DNA of 64,000 nucleotides from Ustilago trichophora (taxonomy: Eukaryota; Basidiomycota; Ustilaginomycetes; Ustilaginales; Ustilaginaceae): positions 558,001 to 622,000 of the forward strand of contig OOIN01000018.1 of NCBI GenBank assembly GCA_900323505.1, given 5' to 3'. This document shows, in pieces, positions 8,223 through 18,473 of the stretch (positions are counted from its first letter, which is position 1; each line of letters starts with the position of its first letter). A model generated the notes under the pieces. That model saw nothing but the letters and a program-made list of their open reading frames with translations. It ran no database searches and had not been told where the DNA came from. Both the position numbers and the translations under genes were made by a program.

Positions 8223-10868
8223 CTAAGCGTAAAACTCGGCATCACCAACTTTGAAACTCGTACTGTTAGCCAAGATACTTATGGGAACTGCACATTCGAC
8301 AGTTTCCAATTTTGTTTCTGTTGCGCAGTCCATGTAGGATAAAGCTTTGCGACATGTCGAATCGGAGATGTTTGCAATGGAACCTGCCAAGCTGTCTGTA
8401 GCTCTGAGGACGATATGGTATCGAGAGAATCCATCCGAAGCCGATGGATGCAGGTGAGGTGGTGGCAGTTGAGGTCTGACTAATTCATCTCCACTACCGC
8501 CCGAAGAGGAGGTATCTCCAGGATTCGATTTGGTGGCGGAAATAGTGAGGAATGACAACCTCACAAGCCAATTGAGCTTGACTCCACTCGTGACAAATTC
8601 AGGCGAAGCACCAGAAGGTATACAGAGCGAAAATCCAGCCCGACCCTTGTCAAGTACACTCTCGTGATGCTCAGCATGCACAATGCGCGTCGCTCGCTGC
8701 AACCGACCTGGCGGTAGAGTCGCAATCGAAGGTTGAACCTCTTCGAATGTCTCCAGGGTTGCACTCATGCGTGCGATGCGCGCCAAAGATTCCACATTGT
8801 TGATGTTGATCACCCCTGTGATGGTCTCTCCAAGACGATAGCGCGATCGGACGAGCGTCAGTACAGCTGCTACTTTGCCATCCTTGGATATATCGTACGA
8901 TACCTTGGACGACGAACGAGCCAGTGCTTCCACTGCAGCTTTGCACGTGCTACTGCTCTGACCGGAAGCCGTCGAGATGCCGAATTCAGGAAGCATGGGA
9001 GATGCCGACTCATCGCCAGAAGCCTTGCTGATGAGAAGTTGCTTGGTATAGTCCTGCAAGTCTTTGCGTTGGATCTGTGGAGTTCGTTTGGGATTCACTT
9101 TGGCCCTAAGACGACGTTGTTCCCGAGAAGCCTCACTTGAAGCCGACAAGACCGCATCGGTTGCAGCTTTATCATCACCTTCTTCTCCAATCAACGTGAC
9201 GCTCGCCTCCTCCTTGGTGAGAATCACCGGATTCATCAGGTCGAAAAAGGGCCGGAATCCAGATGCACCTACATGGTTGTAAATACGTATGGGCATCTGA
9301 ATGAGTCGGCTGGTCTGCGCTCTAGTGGAGGCAGCATAGGTATTCGAGCAACGATTGGTGCCCAAAGTGAGGACGTACTTGAGGCGAATCGCTTTGCCGT
9401 GATACGAAGGCGGCAGGTCGACCGGAAGACGAAGCTTGAACTGGTACGTCTTGCTTTCACCTGGCGCCAGCACGAGGTCTACTGCAACGATGCTAGGTGG
9501 AGTAGCGAAAGTGGGCACACTTCGACTCTGCAACGTGCGATCTTGTGCATCTTGCATTGTCGAGCCAGTGCGACGATGCTGTTGTGCACGTCCACCAAAC
9601 GGACCGCGAAGATAACTACTCCAACTGGAAGGTCTCGGTTTGTGATCGGATGTCTGTCCGAGATCGCCACCACCCAGCGTCCTAGGTGTGCCAGGTACAG
9701 AGTGAGGAGATGCGTTGGCACCGGTCAAGTCACCGTAGGCTAGCCTTCTCTTGAGATTCTCAAAGTCGCCTGGTTTGATGAGACTCTCGTCGATCTCGAT
9801 GGTGCCTCCGATTTGGGCAAAGGACCACAGGATCTTTTCGGTGCCCGGTGCAAGCGTGTCCGATGGAGGATAGATTGGACTGTGGCCGGGGCTTCTTGGA
9901 ATCGAAGGCCGTCTTTTGGATTGCGACCAGTGGGTGACAGATTCTCGAAAGACGCTCTCCATCGTGTCGTTTCGACCCATGGCGTAGAAGCTGGATGAAG
10001 CGTTGAGCTCGTTGTGGGAAGGCGTCCAGGAGGTCGGCGTGGTAGAGGTAGGGGAGGAGGCGGCCGATGGCGAGTCGAGCTCAAAAGCTTCGGTAAGATC
10101 TTGGGCCTGAACTTGTGCGACGGATTTTTTGCGCGAATGAGAGTGGTTGGGAGAGATGGGAGCTGATGGAGTCCTTTTGGTGGACAAGCCGGGCAACGAG
10201 GAGATCCTTAATGGAGGATTGGGAGAAAAGCGGTTGGCATCGGATTGTTGGGATGACGATGCCGATGTTTTGGTGGGAGTGGAAGGAAGCGTGGGGCGGC
10301 CGAGGCCTAGATCGGACCTAGTTCGCAAAGACGAGACAGAGGACGACTGAGTGGATCGATGCGAGGGCTTGGAAGAAGCGAGATTGGACGAGACGGACCA
10401 CGGGTGGATGAAGGGAGTGCCAGAGGGTGAGGGGATGCTCTTCCCGATCAAGTTTCGACGGTCCGGTAGAACCTGACCATTGAGATGCCGAAGAAGTTTG
10501 TTGGCTCGAGCGGAGCCAGCCAAGTTGGCGGTAGATGAAGAAGCATCATGATCTCGTCCCAATGCTCTCACGTCGACACTGCGCGATTTGGAGTGGGTGG
10601 GTATCGATGACACGACACGACGATGTGACTTGTCTTGGAGTGAGGGACGGCAACCCGGATCAGCGTTACTGGAAGAAGCTTGTGCCGACGACGACGACGA
10701 GCTTGAAGGGAACTCTGCTTGGAGGAGCGGTTGGGTGTGAGCAACGCGTGCATTGGTATTGGTAAAAGTGATCTGGCAGATAAAGTCTTCGCCGGCAAAG
10801 AAGGAGGACTGCAGAGGTCGAATTGTCACCTTGAGCGACGAGTGGTGCCGGCCCACTCCTTGTGACAT
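8223..10868 (-). CDS. RGP1: RGP1-like subunit of the Ric1-Rgp1 Ypt6/Rab6 exchange factor
   Basis: The 881-residue product resembles Rgp1, the partner of Ric1 in the Golgi complex that activates the Rab GTPase Ypt6/Rab6 and supports endosome-to-Golgi traffic. The N-terminus has an arrestin-like beta strand start (VTIRPLQSSFFAGEDFICQI, residues about 15-34). A long Ser-rich, probably disordered insert follows (about 55-400). The conserved core resumes with LVLAPGESKTYQFKLRLP and LPPSYHGKAIRLKYVLTLGT (about 465-505). The C-terminus ends in the family-like segment VECAVPISILANSTSFKVG and a final DAEFYA. The ATG at 10868 has an A at -3 (AAAAATGTC); the frame extends upstream only through a TTG. 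Length exceeds yeast Rgp1 (663) because of the insert. Head to head with RFC1. Confidence 0.78.
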   Translation of the reverse strand: MSQGVGRHHSSLKVTIRPLQSSFFAGEDFICQITFTNTNARVAHTQPLLQAEFPSSSSSSSAQASSSNADPGCRPSLQDKSHRRVVSSIPTHSKSRSVDVRALGRDHDASSSTANLAGSARANKLLRHLNGQVLPDRRNLIGKSIPSPSGTPFIHPWSVSSNLASSKPSHRSTQSSSVSSLRTRSDLGLGRPTLPSTPTKTSASSSQQSDANRFSPNPPLRISSLPGLSTKRTPSAPISPNHSHSRKKSVAQVQAQDLTEAFELDSPSAASSPTSTTPTSWTPSHNELNASSSFYAMGRNDTMESVFRESVTHWSQSKRRPSIPRSPGHSPIYPPSDTLAPGTEKILWSFAQIGGTIEIDESLIKPGDFENLKRRLAYGDLTGANASPHSVPGTPRTLGGGDLGQTSDHKPRPSSWSSYLRGPFGGRAQQHRRTGSTMQDAQDRTLQSRSVPTFATPPSIVAVDLVLAPGESKTYQFKLRLPVDLPPSYHGKAIRLKYVLTLGTNRCSNTYAASTRAQTSRLIQMPIRIYNHVGASGFRPFFDLMNPVILTKEEASVTLIGEEGDDKAATDAVLSASSEASREQRRLRAKVNPKRTPQIQRKDLQDYTKQLLISKASGDESASPMLPEFGISTASGQSSSTCKAAVEALARSSSKVSYDISKDGKVAAVLTLVRSRYRLGETITGVININNVESLARIARMSATLETFEEVQPSIATLPPGRLQRATRIVHAEHHESVLDKGRAGFSLCIPSGASPEFVTSGVKLNWLVRLSFLTISATKSNPGDTSSSGGSGDELVRPQLPPPHLHPSASDGFSRYHIVLRATDSLAGSIANISDSTCRKALSYMDCATETKLETVECAVPISILANSTSFKVGDAEFYA

Positions 10869-11370
10869 TTTTGGAAAGAGGGATGCTACCGAGATAGAGC
10901 GCAAGGGTATCTAAGATGGGGGGATGGAAGGAAGAAGTACAGTAGTGTAACGACAGAAGTAGCAGTTCAGGGTCCTCTTTTGACGCACAGGACATGGTGC
11001 AACTCTTTCTCATGGCGAACGGGCCGTGTTGTTTTTTTTTGTTTTTTTTTTCCGCAAGAAGAACATGTCAGATTCTAGATAGGCCACATTTAATGGTTGA
11101 AAAAAGAGGATACGCGGTGTTGGGAATGGTTGACGCGTAAAACACTGACTAATTTGCTGAGTTTTCTCCACTTTTTCAGCAAAAGAACACCTCAGTGTCT
11201 CTCTCTCTGCACAGCGCGAGGCTCGTGTCAACAGAATCAACGCTCCTCGTCATTCCTTCCCATACCGTACCACCACCCTTTTTCGCATCTCCTGATCGGC
11301 TCCTTCGACCTTGGACAAAGCAGGAAAACTTTGTCGTCTTGCAGGCACATACGGCCTCACAATCCACTCA
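10869..11370. other. Bidirectional promoter spacer between RGP1 and RFC1
   Basis: These 502 bases separate two divergent start codons. Visible: TACAGTA at 10938-10944, two T-runs near 11033-11051, and a pyrimidine-rich leader before RFC1. A CTAA word followed by a CT-rich stretch ending in TTTTTCAG near 11180 resembles an intron 3' end, so a spliced RFC1 leader is possible but unproven. Confidence 0.45.
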
Positions 11371-14295
11371 ATGCCGCCCAAAACGCCCTCAAAGCCCTTG
11401 CCAAAGGGCCAGGCTTCCCTCTCCACCTTTTTCGGTGGCAAGCGCGCCGGTTCAAGCCCCGCATCGTCTCAGGAAGCACGATCCAGCACTCGTACCACAG
11501 CAGCCACAGCATCAGCACCAGCTTCCCCAACGACCAACAAGGAATCTGCCACCAGCACCTCGTCCAAGTACTTTGGCTCCAAATCAGATGCATCCTCCAC
11601 TCGTCGCTCTGCTACAGCCACCAAAGCCGACCCAATGGTCATTGACGACTCGGATGACCAAGACGATCAACCTGCTATCAGGTCAAAGCTCAAGTCAAAT
11701 CACAGCACTCCAGCCAAGAGAAGTCCAAGAAAGTCGGCAGCCAAACGTAAAGCCAATGACGACTCTTCCGACGATGAATTTGTGGTTGCAAAGGGCAGCA
11801 AGCATGATGATGATGATGATGACGACGACGACGACGATGATGACGATTTTGCACCTGCTCCCAAGAGACCCGCCACTACCGCGTCCAGAGCCAAGGCCGG
11901 CGCCACGGCTCAACCCTCTCGTCGCGCTGCAGCAAACGCAAAGCCCATCAAGATCGACGACAGCGATGATGATGACGACGACGACTTTGAAGATGCACCC
12001 CCTCCCAAGGCAAGCACCAACGGCTCCAAGAGGGCACCTCCTGCCAGAGCACCTCCAGCCGCCAAGAAAGAGGTCCCTCAACCTCAAACCGCCGCACCGG
12101 CCCCTGCAGCTGACAAGAAACCTTCATGGAGGGAGATGGCTGCTCGTCGTGCTGCCGGTCCAGCTGCCCCCGGTTCCAAGGAGATCCCTCAGGGTCAGCC
12201 CAACTGCCTTGCCGGTCTCACTCTGGTGTTCACCGGAGAACTCTCCTCCATAAGTCGTGATGAGGCCACCGATCTTGCAAAGAGATACGGTGCACGCATC
12301 ACCGGTGCCCCTTCGTCCAAGACCTCGTTTGTCGTGCTCGGAGAAGGCGCAGGTCCCAAGAAGCTCGACTCGATCAAAAAGAACAAGATCGCAACGCTCG
12401 ACGAAGATGGCTTTTTGGAAATGATCCGCACTCGAGGCGCTGGTCAGCTCGACGAAAAGGCAAAGCAAAAGATCAAGGCCGAGGAGGAAAAGATCAAGGA
12501 AGTCGCCAGGAGCATGGGTCCTCCCAAGGACGCCAACGTCAACCCCACCGAATTCGCCAACCAGCTTTGGACCACAAAGTATGCCCCTACACAGATGAAG
12601 GATCTCGTCGGTAACAAGGCTGCTGTCGAGAAACTGGCTGGCTGGCTCCAAGCGTGGCCCAGCTCGTACAGGAGCAACTTTAAGAAGCCTGGCCCCACCG
12701 GCATGAACGTGTACCGTGCTGTCCTCATCTCGGGCCCACCAGGTATTGGCAAGACGACGTCGGCACACCTCGTCGCCAAGATGGAAGGCTATCAGCCTAT
12801 CGAGTTCAACGCCAGCGACACCCGAGGTAAAAAGATTGTCGAATCCATGCTCCAGGACACCATCAACAACAAGTCGCTCGACAGCTGGTACAGCAACATC
12901 ACCAAACCCTCGTCGAGTAGCGATGCTCCGCGCATTCACGATCGCACCGTCCTGATCATGGACGAAGTCGACGGCATGTCTGGCGGAGATCGGGGTGGTA
13001 CCGGTGCCATCAATGCCCTGATCAAGAAGACAAAAGTGCCCATCATTTGCATCTGCAACGACCGACGCAATCAAAAGATGCGACCTTTCGAACACACGAC
13101 CTACAACCTGAGCTTCCGAAAGCCGGATGCCAACCAGGTCAAATCGAGGATGCTCTCGATCGCGTTCAAGGAAAAACTCAAGATCCCCGGTGAAGTCATG
13201 GCGCAGCTCATCGAAGCGGCGCAGAGCGACATTCGATCGGTCATCAACATGCTTAGCACCTGGAAGCTGTCCAAGGACACGATGAACTTTGACGAGTCGA
13301 AATCCTTGGGTGCCGAAAACACCAAGCCGGGTCTCCACACTCCCTTTTCGCTGTACAGCGAGCTTACGGCGCCGGGCATGTTTAATGCGACCTCGAAAAA
13401 GACGCTCAACGACAAGGCGGACCTGTACTTTCAGGATCACTCTTTTGTCCCGCTCATGGTTGCCGAGAACTATGTCAAGGCGCGACCCGTCTTGGCCTCG
13501 AGGGAGACTCCAGGTGCAAGGCAGCAGATCAAGCAACTGGAATTGCTTCGCAAGGCCTCGGAGAGTATCAGTGATGGCGATCTGGTGGACAGGATGATTC
13601 ACGGTGGAGAACAGCATTGGTCGCTGATGCCTCTCCATGCCATCGCATCTACCGTACGACCTTGCTCCTACATTTACGGTGGTACCGAAGGAGGATTCCC
13701 TAGCTTCCCCGCTTGGTTGGGACAGAATTCCAAGCAGCAACGTTTGACACGGGCGGTGGTTGATTTGCAAGCCAAGATGCGCCTAGTCTGTTCGGGATCT
13801 CGACACGATTTGAGGCAGCACTATTTGCCTTCGATGTGGTCGATGCTCATCCGGCCTATGGTGGAAGATGGCAGCGAGGGAGTTGAACAAGTCATTTCCT
13901 TGATGGATGAATACTATCTTGGCATCGAAGACAGGGAGGCGATCTTGGAGCTCGGATTGGAACCCAACAACGCCGAAGTTGTGTTGAAAAAGGTTCCAAG
14001 TGCGGTCAAAGCCGGATTCACACGCAAGTACAATGCCACTAACCATCCGATCGCGTTCCACAAGGCGACCGATTTGGCAGGAATGGCGGGAGCATCCAAG
14101 ATCAAGATTGCCAAAAGCGAGATTCCGGATTTGGAAGATGTAGTGGAAGAAGAGGAAGTCAAGGAGGACGATGATGAGGATGATAAGAAAGAGGAGGATG
14201 GAGACGATCTGAGTAAGGATAAACTTGTCAAGAAGCCAAAATCTACAACAGCGTCCAAGGGAAAAACCAAGGCAAAATCCACCGGTAAAAAGTAA
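11371..14295 (+). CDS. RFC1: Replication factor C large subunit, clamp loader RFC1
   Basis: The 974-residue product is the large subunit of the RFC complex that opens PCNA and loads it at primer-template junctions in replication and repair. The N-terminus carries a PCNA-binding PIP box, QASLSTFF (residues 14-21). Acidic, probably disordered stretches follow, including an Asp run near 150-165. A BRCT domain covers about 275-360 (core LTLVFTGELSSISRDEA). The AAA+ module has Walker A GPPGIGKTT at 455-463, the FNASDTRGKK segment, and Walker B VLIMDEVDGM with DEVD at 531-534. The C-terminal RFC1-specific domain follows, then an acidic/Lys-rich tail. The chosen ATG follows a CACTCA context; the frame is open further upstream. 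Length is close to yeast Rfc1 (861) and human RFC1 (1148). No intron is seen. Confidence 0.96.
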   Translation: MPPKTPSKPLPKGQASLSTFFGGKRAGSSPASSQEARSSTRTTAATASAPASPTTNKESATSTSSKYFGSKSDASSTRRSATATKADPMVIDDSDDQDDQPAIRSKLKSNHSTPAKRSPRKSAAKRKANDDSSDDEFVVAKGSKHDDDDDDDDDDDDDDFAPAPKRPATTASRAKAGATAQPSRRAAANAKPIKIDDSDDDDDDDFEDAPPPKASTNGSKRAPPARAPPAAKKEVPQPQTAAPAPAADKKPSWREMAARRAAGPAAPGSKEIPQGQPNCLAGLTLVFTGELSSISRDEATDLAKRYGARITGAPSSKTSFVVLGEGAGPKKLDSIKKNKIATLDEDGFLEMIRTRGAGQLDEKAKQKIKAEEEKIKEVARSMGPPKDANVNPTEFANQLWTTKYAPTQMKDLVGNKAAVEKLAGWLQAWPSSYRSNFKKPGPTGMNVYRAVLISGPPGIGKTTSAHLVAKMEGYQPIEFNASDTRGKKIVESMLQDTINNKSLDSWYSNITKPSSSSDAPRIHDRTVLIMDEVDGMSGGDRGGTGAINALIKKTKVPIICICNDRRNQKMRPFEHTTYNLSFRKPDANQVKSRMLSIAFKEKLKIPGEVMAQLIEAAQSDIRSVINMLSTWKLSKDTMNFDESKSLGAENTKPGLHTPFSLYSELTAPGMFNATSKKTLNDKADLYFQDHSFVPLMVAENYVKARPVLASRETPGARQQIKQLELLRKASESISDGDLVDRMIHGGEQHWSLMPLHAIASTVRPCSYIYGGTEGGFPSFPAWLGQNSKQQRLTRAVVDLQAKMRLVCSGSRHDLRQHYLPSMWSMLIRPMVEDGSEGVEQVISLMDEYYLGIEDREAILELGLEPNNAEVVLKKVPSAVKAGFTRKYNATNHPIAFHKATDLAGMAGASKIKIAKSEIPDLEDVVEEEEVKEDDDEDDKKEEDGDDLSKDKLVKKPKSTTASKGKTKAKSTGKK

Positions 14296-14584
14296 ACCCC
14301 AAAACTGTAATCTTGATTCAATCGACCCTTCGCAATCAAACCCATCCACAAACCAGCCCCCCCCCCCCCCCCCCCCCCCCCCCTCCCCCCCAGCTTCAAA
14401 CCAACACACACGAGCAAAACCTTAAGTTATCTGTGTAATGCTGGATTGCGAGGAGTTTGTGATACAAGCAGGCGAAAAAAAAAAAAAAACAAAAGCGAAA
14501 AATCAACAAAGCAACATGCAAAGATTCGAGAAAGCAAAACAACATGCAAATAAGTATGACAAGTGAGACTTGTTGCAGCAGCTT
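14296..14584. other. Convergent 3' spacer with poly-C tract
   Basis: This short spacer lies between the stops of RFC1 (+) and the AFF4-like gene (-). Its main feature is the C tract at 14357-14391; it also has an A-run near 14476-14489. No gene is seen. Confidence 0.55.
14357..14391. repeat. Homopolymeric C tract (27 C, then T, then 7 C)
   Basis: Twenty-seven consecutive C residues (14357-14383) are followed by one T and seven more C residues, starting 62 bases after the RFC1 stop codon. On the minus strand it is a G tract. Exact length could be affected by sequencing or assembly. Confidence 0.85.
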
Positions 14585-15953
14585 TTAACTAGTCGGTACG
14601 CAAACCAGGTCAAACCCCACCCCTTTGACTCTCGCATGCTCGTGCAGTGCACATCTACCGAAAGCGACTAGAAACGGAATGGGACTGATGGCATCCAAAG
14701 GCCAAGCGAATCGGGTACACTGTGGCCAAGCGCTCGGATCGACTTTCTTCGCTTCTACCTCTGTATTGGCCGTCTTGGAAGCAAGGGCGCTTTCGAGTAG
14801 ATGAGGATAGATGGAGGAGAGATTGCAGATGGAGAGGAGATTGCGCGATTGACAGGCCAGACGGTCGCTTCGCTCCAGATCGGCTGCTTGTCGTTCGATG
14901 CTCGTGGCGATGTCGGTGATGTTGACGGTATTGGGACTGGAGAGAAGTTTTCCAAGTTGCAAGGTATCGTGCGCGTGGAGTTTGCGAAGAACTGCTGATT
15001 CGAGAAGACGACAGATGCCGAGGAGGACATCGTTGCCTAGATCCGAATGGGCATTGGTGGCATATCGAAGTAGACCAAAGAGGCTTATCCAATTTTTGGC
15101 TATGCATCCTCCCGCAACCGCATTCGTGGAAGAGGAACCACTACTGGATGATGACGATAAGGAAGAGGAAGAAGCCAAGTCATCAAGCCAAAAGGCATAC
15201 GCAAAGAGCAAAACCGCATCGAGCTGTTGGAGCGCAGAAATCTCGGTCGGACGCGCAGCTAGGTACGAGGGCCGACTGGTGGACAGCGAAGAGGTGTGGG
15301 CGTCTGCTGCATGTTTGAGCTGACGTGCGGCTGTACGATAGGCGGCTGCCAGAGTTGTTAATGTGGTTGGAGTGAAGGATCCATCTCTTGCCCGTGGGAT
15401 TGGTCTCGATGGAGCACGAGGAGCAGGAGCAGGAGGTTGTGGTTGTGGTTGTGGTTGTTGTTGCGACGATGCGGATGGGTCAGGATGTTTTACTGGTTCG
15501 GAGAGTGAGAAGGAGGACGAGGAAGCGGAGGACCTTCTACGCTTGAGGCTGGGTATGTCTTGTGGAGAATGAGAATGGTGTACTTTGACCCGCACCTCGG
15601 ACACTTGCTGAGAAGAGGAGGGCTTTGGGCTAGGCGGAGGACTAGGTAACTCCCAGCCGATCGCTGTAGGCAAGTTTGCCAATAAGCTCTTCCTACCCTT
15701 GATCTCTTCCTTTGCGAGATATCTGGGCTGTCTCGGTTTCACAAGGAGGCCGTTCCAACTGTTGACCGCCAACCTCTCGCCTTTGACGCCCGTGTGACCT
15801 ACACTGGTAGCGTTGACGAGCAGGTCGGGAGGCGTCCTCAAACTTGTAGCTGCGCTACTGGCGCTGCCTGTGCTCGTGGTACTAGGTGCTGGACTGGGAT
15901 GAGACGAAGAGTAGTAAGGCGAGGTGGAGGGAGAAGCCGAAGTGGTTGGATAG

Positions 15954-15991
<38 letters not shown>

Positions 15992-16261
15992 GGTGCTGCT
16001 ACTGCTGGAGTAGCGCGGGGAGCGTGAAGATGCGGGGTTGGACTTGATGCTCCTCTTTGCACGGGATGTGGAAGAATGATGATGATGGTGGTGGTGGTGT
16101 GAAGATGAGGATGAGGATGAGGGAGGAGGTGGACATTGGAGTGGTGGAGCGGGGAGTGGGTGTCGCATTCGTATTGGAGGAGCGTTGAGTAAAGGAGAAG
16201 ATGTATGGGTAGATGGTGCGGCGGCCGCTCCTGGTGGAGGGTGCGCGGGACGGTTGGTCAT
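14585..16261 (-). CDS. Low-complexity protein with AF4/FMR2 (AFF4) C-terminal-homology-like domain
   Basis: The 558-residue product starts with a disordered region rich in Pro, Ser, His (residues about 55-62) and Asn (13 consecutive at 91-103). A conserved-looking block lies at about 160-212 (including SWNGLLVKPRQPRYL and LPTAIGWELPSPPPSP). From about 300 to 445 it appears helical and matches by eye the C-terminal homology domain of animal AFF proteins: YRTAARQLKHAAD (308-320), LQQLDAVLLFAYAFW (345-358) and WISLFGLLRYATNAHSD (391-407), split by a Ser-rich insert (364-379). AFF4 is the scaffold of the super elongation complex, and fission yeast has a related ELL-binding protein, Ebp1. On that basis a role in Pol II elongation is inferred, not shown. 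The ATG at 16261 is the first in the frame (ACATGACC context). It may instead be an unrelated smut-specific protein. Confidence 0.72.
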
Positions 16262-16668
16262 GTGTTTGTGGTATATGGTGGTGGTAGAGATGCTGTCGTC
16301 ATGTGTGAAGCTGCGCTTGTGATGGAAGTGTTGTAGGGGGGAGGTGGGAGGAGAGGTGTGTTGGAAAAGGTGCTGATCGGGGAGTTGCCGAGGATGATGA
16401 CTAGAGAAGATGTGGAGCAGATCCTCTTTAGAGATGCTTTGAGTACTGCTGCGATGCTGCTCTCTTGCTAGGTGGTAGTGATGTGTGTGTAGGTATCGGT
16501 CTTGCTACCGAATCGATGCTGAGAATAGTTTGCGAGTTGGAAGGAGGAAGCGATTGGGGAATCTATCGATCTCTGAGCAAAGTATCGAGTCGGAAGGCTT
16601 CCGAGGCAGCAAGAGCAGGAGGATCGTGTTGCAGCAAAGTATTATGAAGCACCAACGCACACGAGAGG

Positions 16669-16674
<6 letters not shown>

Positions 16675-16715
<41 letters not shown>
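16675..16715. repeat. (GA)n microsatellite
   Basis: A 41-base uninterrupted GA run. It is the left arm of an inverted pair with the CT run at 16843-16878. Confidence 0.95.
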
Positions 16716-16718
<3 letters not shown>

Positions 16719-16840
16719 GGACCGCTCCTTTGTCTGCAGTAGTTGAACTAGAAGCAAACAAGCAAGCAAGCACAGTAGACCCGGTTGTGGAGTTGTCTCG
16801 AGAGCACACCTTAGACTCCCTCTGAGGCGGGGACACGGGG

Positions 16841-16842
<2 letters not shown>

Positions 16843-16878
<36 letters not shown>
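16843..16878. repeat. (CT)n microsatellite
   Basis: A 36-base uninterrupted CT run. It is complementary to the GA run 127 bases to the left. Confidence 0.95.
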
Positions 16879-16880
<2 letters not shown>

Positions 16881-18473
16881 AAAGTCTGGCAGCAACACAC
16901 TAACACAATTACGCCCTCGAGAGGTGCAACTCTGTAATTTCGAGCCGCCGCACAGCTTAAGGCAATTCCACAGCCACCTTTTTTGGACTGTCCCCACCTC
17001 ACACACACACGCATCGCTCGCTCTGTCAGCTTGTGTCTTTTTTTTTTTTTTTAGTTTTCCACCGACCGACCGTCCCCACCCCACCCAACCCCACACATAC
17101 ACACACTCTCACACCCTCTCACGATCTCTCTCTGCACACGATCGAAGGGGGGGAAAGACGTGTGACCAAGTAGGAATCGATTCAACCGGAGTGAGAGTGC
17201 GAGTGAGGTAGGGATCGAAGCTCGTCTTTTATCCGGCTAGTTAAGAACCTTTCTCTCTCTCTCTTTCTTGTTTTTCGAGCTGCACGATCCCGCAAAAGTC
17301 ACGCCAAGCGAGCTTTGATCTTGCACACGTAGTTAACCGCATTACCCGCGTCCTCCCCTCCTCCTCCCCAGGCAAACTCCTTTGTTGTTCCTGCGCTCAC
17401 AATGATCATAATCACAGCATTACATCTGATCATCAGCACCGAAAGGAGGAATAACACCATCACATTTCAGGGACAAGTGGCAGTGTTGTGTGTCCTTTGC
17501 AAAAAAAAGCGTCAGCGAGGTATGCTGTTGTAATGTGGCCAGCAGAACTCTCTGCAGAGGAATGCCCAGCAACGCCGACATTTGACCCTTGCAGCTCTCT
17601 TCACACAACAGATCTCTAGAGAAATTTCAGATCCAGTTTTTTTTAAAGTATCTTGTTCATCTCGACTTGGTAGCGTTACTCTTAAGATTACCCTCGTATC
17701 GTGTGGATTGAGAAAGAGGAATCGGTTGCCTCTGTTCAGATCTACCTTCTTCACACGTTCAAGAAGGGCGTAACACCATGCAAAGGCGGAATTAACCACC
17801 CAAAAAGCGGAATTTCCACACACCCAGTGATCCACGAGACTCCACCCTCCTCACTTGTCATTTGTCAAACTTCACAGCTGTTGATTGTACAAAGTCCGTA
17901 AGTGATGTGTTGGTCAGGCCTAAAGACCTGGCTGGACCCTTGAAATGGTTGCGTGCGAGAAATCTGCCAGAAATCTGCCGAGATGCGTGCACACAACACT
18001 CCAACACTTTTGTCTCTTCAATTTTGATTTTGATTTTTTTTAGATTCCGTTTAAAAATTGCGGCTCAAAAAAATCCCCCCTTCAAACCATACCCCAACAC
18101 CTTCAACAGAAACATCATACAGAACAATCCTTGTCGCAGAGAGAAAGACAAAAAATAATGTATTTATATAATGACAACGGTAGACCATCAACTGTTAAAA
18201 TGGTCAAATCCGTACTTGATTTGAGTGTGTCAACAACGAGGCAAGAGACAAGAGAGAAAACATTGAACATTGTACAGATGTGTGGTTGGGCATGTATGAT
18301 AAGATGGATGTCGATGGTCGTAACTTTTGAGAAAGAGAAAAAGAAACAGAGAGAAGAAGAAGAAGAAGAAGAAGAAGAGGGGAAGAGACGAGGATGGCGT
18401 CGGGCGTGTCTCTTCTTGTGACCAGCCCTATGGTAGCTTGGATCTTGTCAGCGAGGTCAGCCAAGCAAGCAAC

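Larger units (their letters stand above)
16262..18473. other. Long intergenic region with inverted GA/CT microsatellites
   Basis: These 2.2 kb separate the start of the AFF4-like gene from the 3' end of the Pumilio gene, both on the minus strand. It contains a GA run and a CT run in inverted arrangement (16675-16715 and 16843-16878), a T-run near 17038-17052, a CT run near 17250-17266 and a GAA run near 18356-18377. No credible gene is seen; the small frames are compositional. Confidence 0.55.

Noticed and set aside
12124..13770. Minus-strand open frame (548 codons) opposite RFC1
   Set aside because: The plus strand has AAA+ and BRCT motifs; the antisense frame has none.
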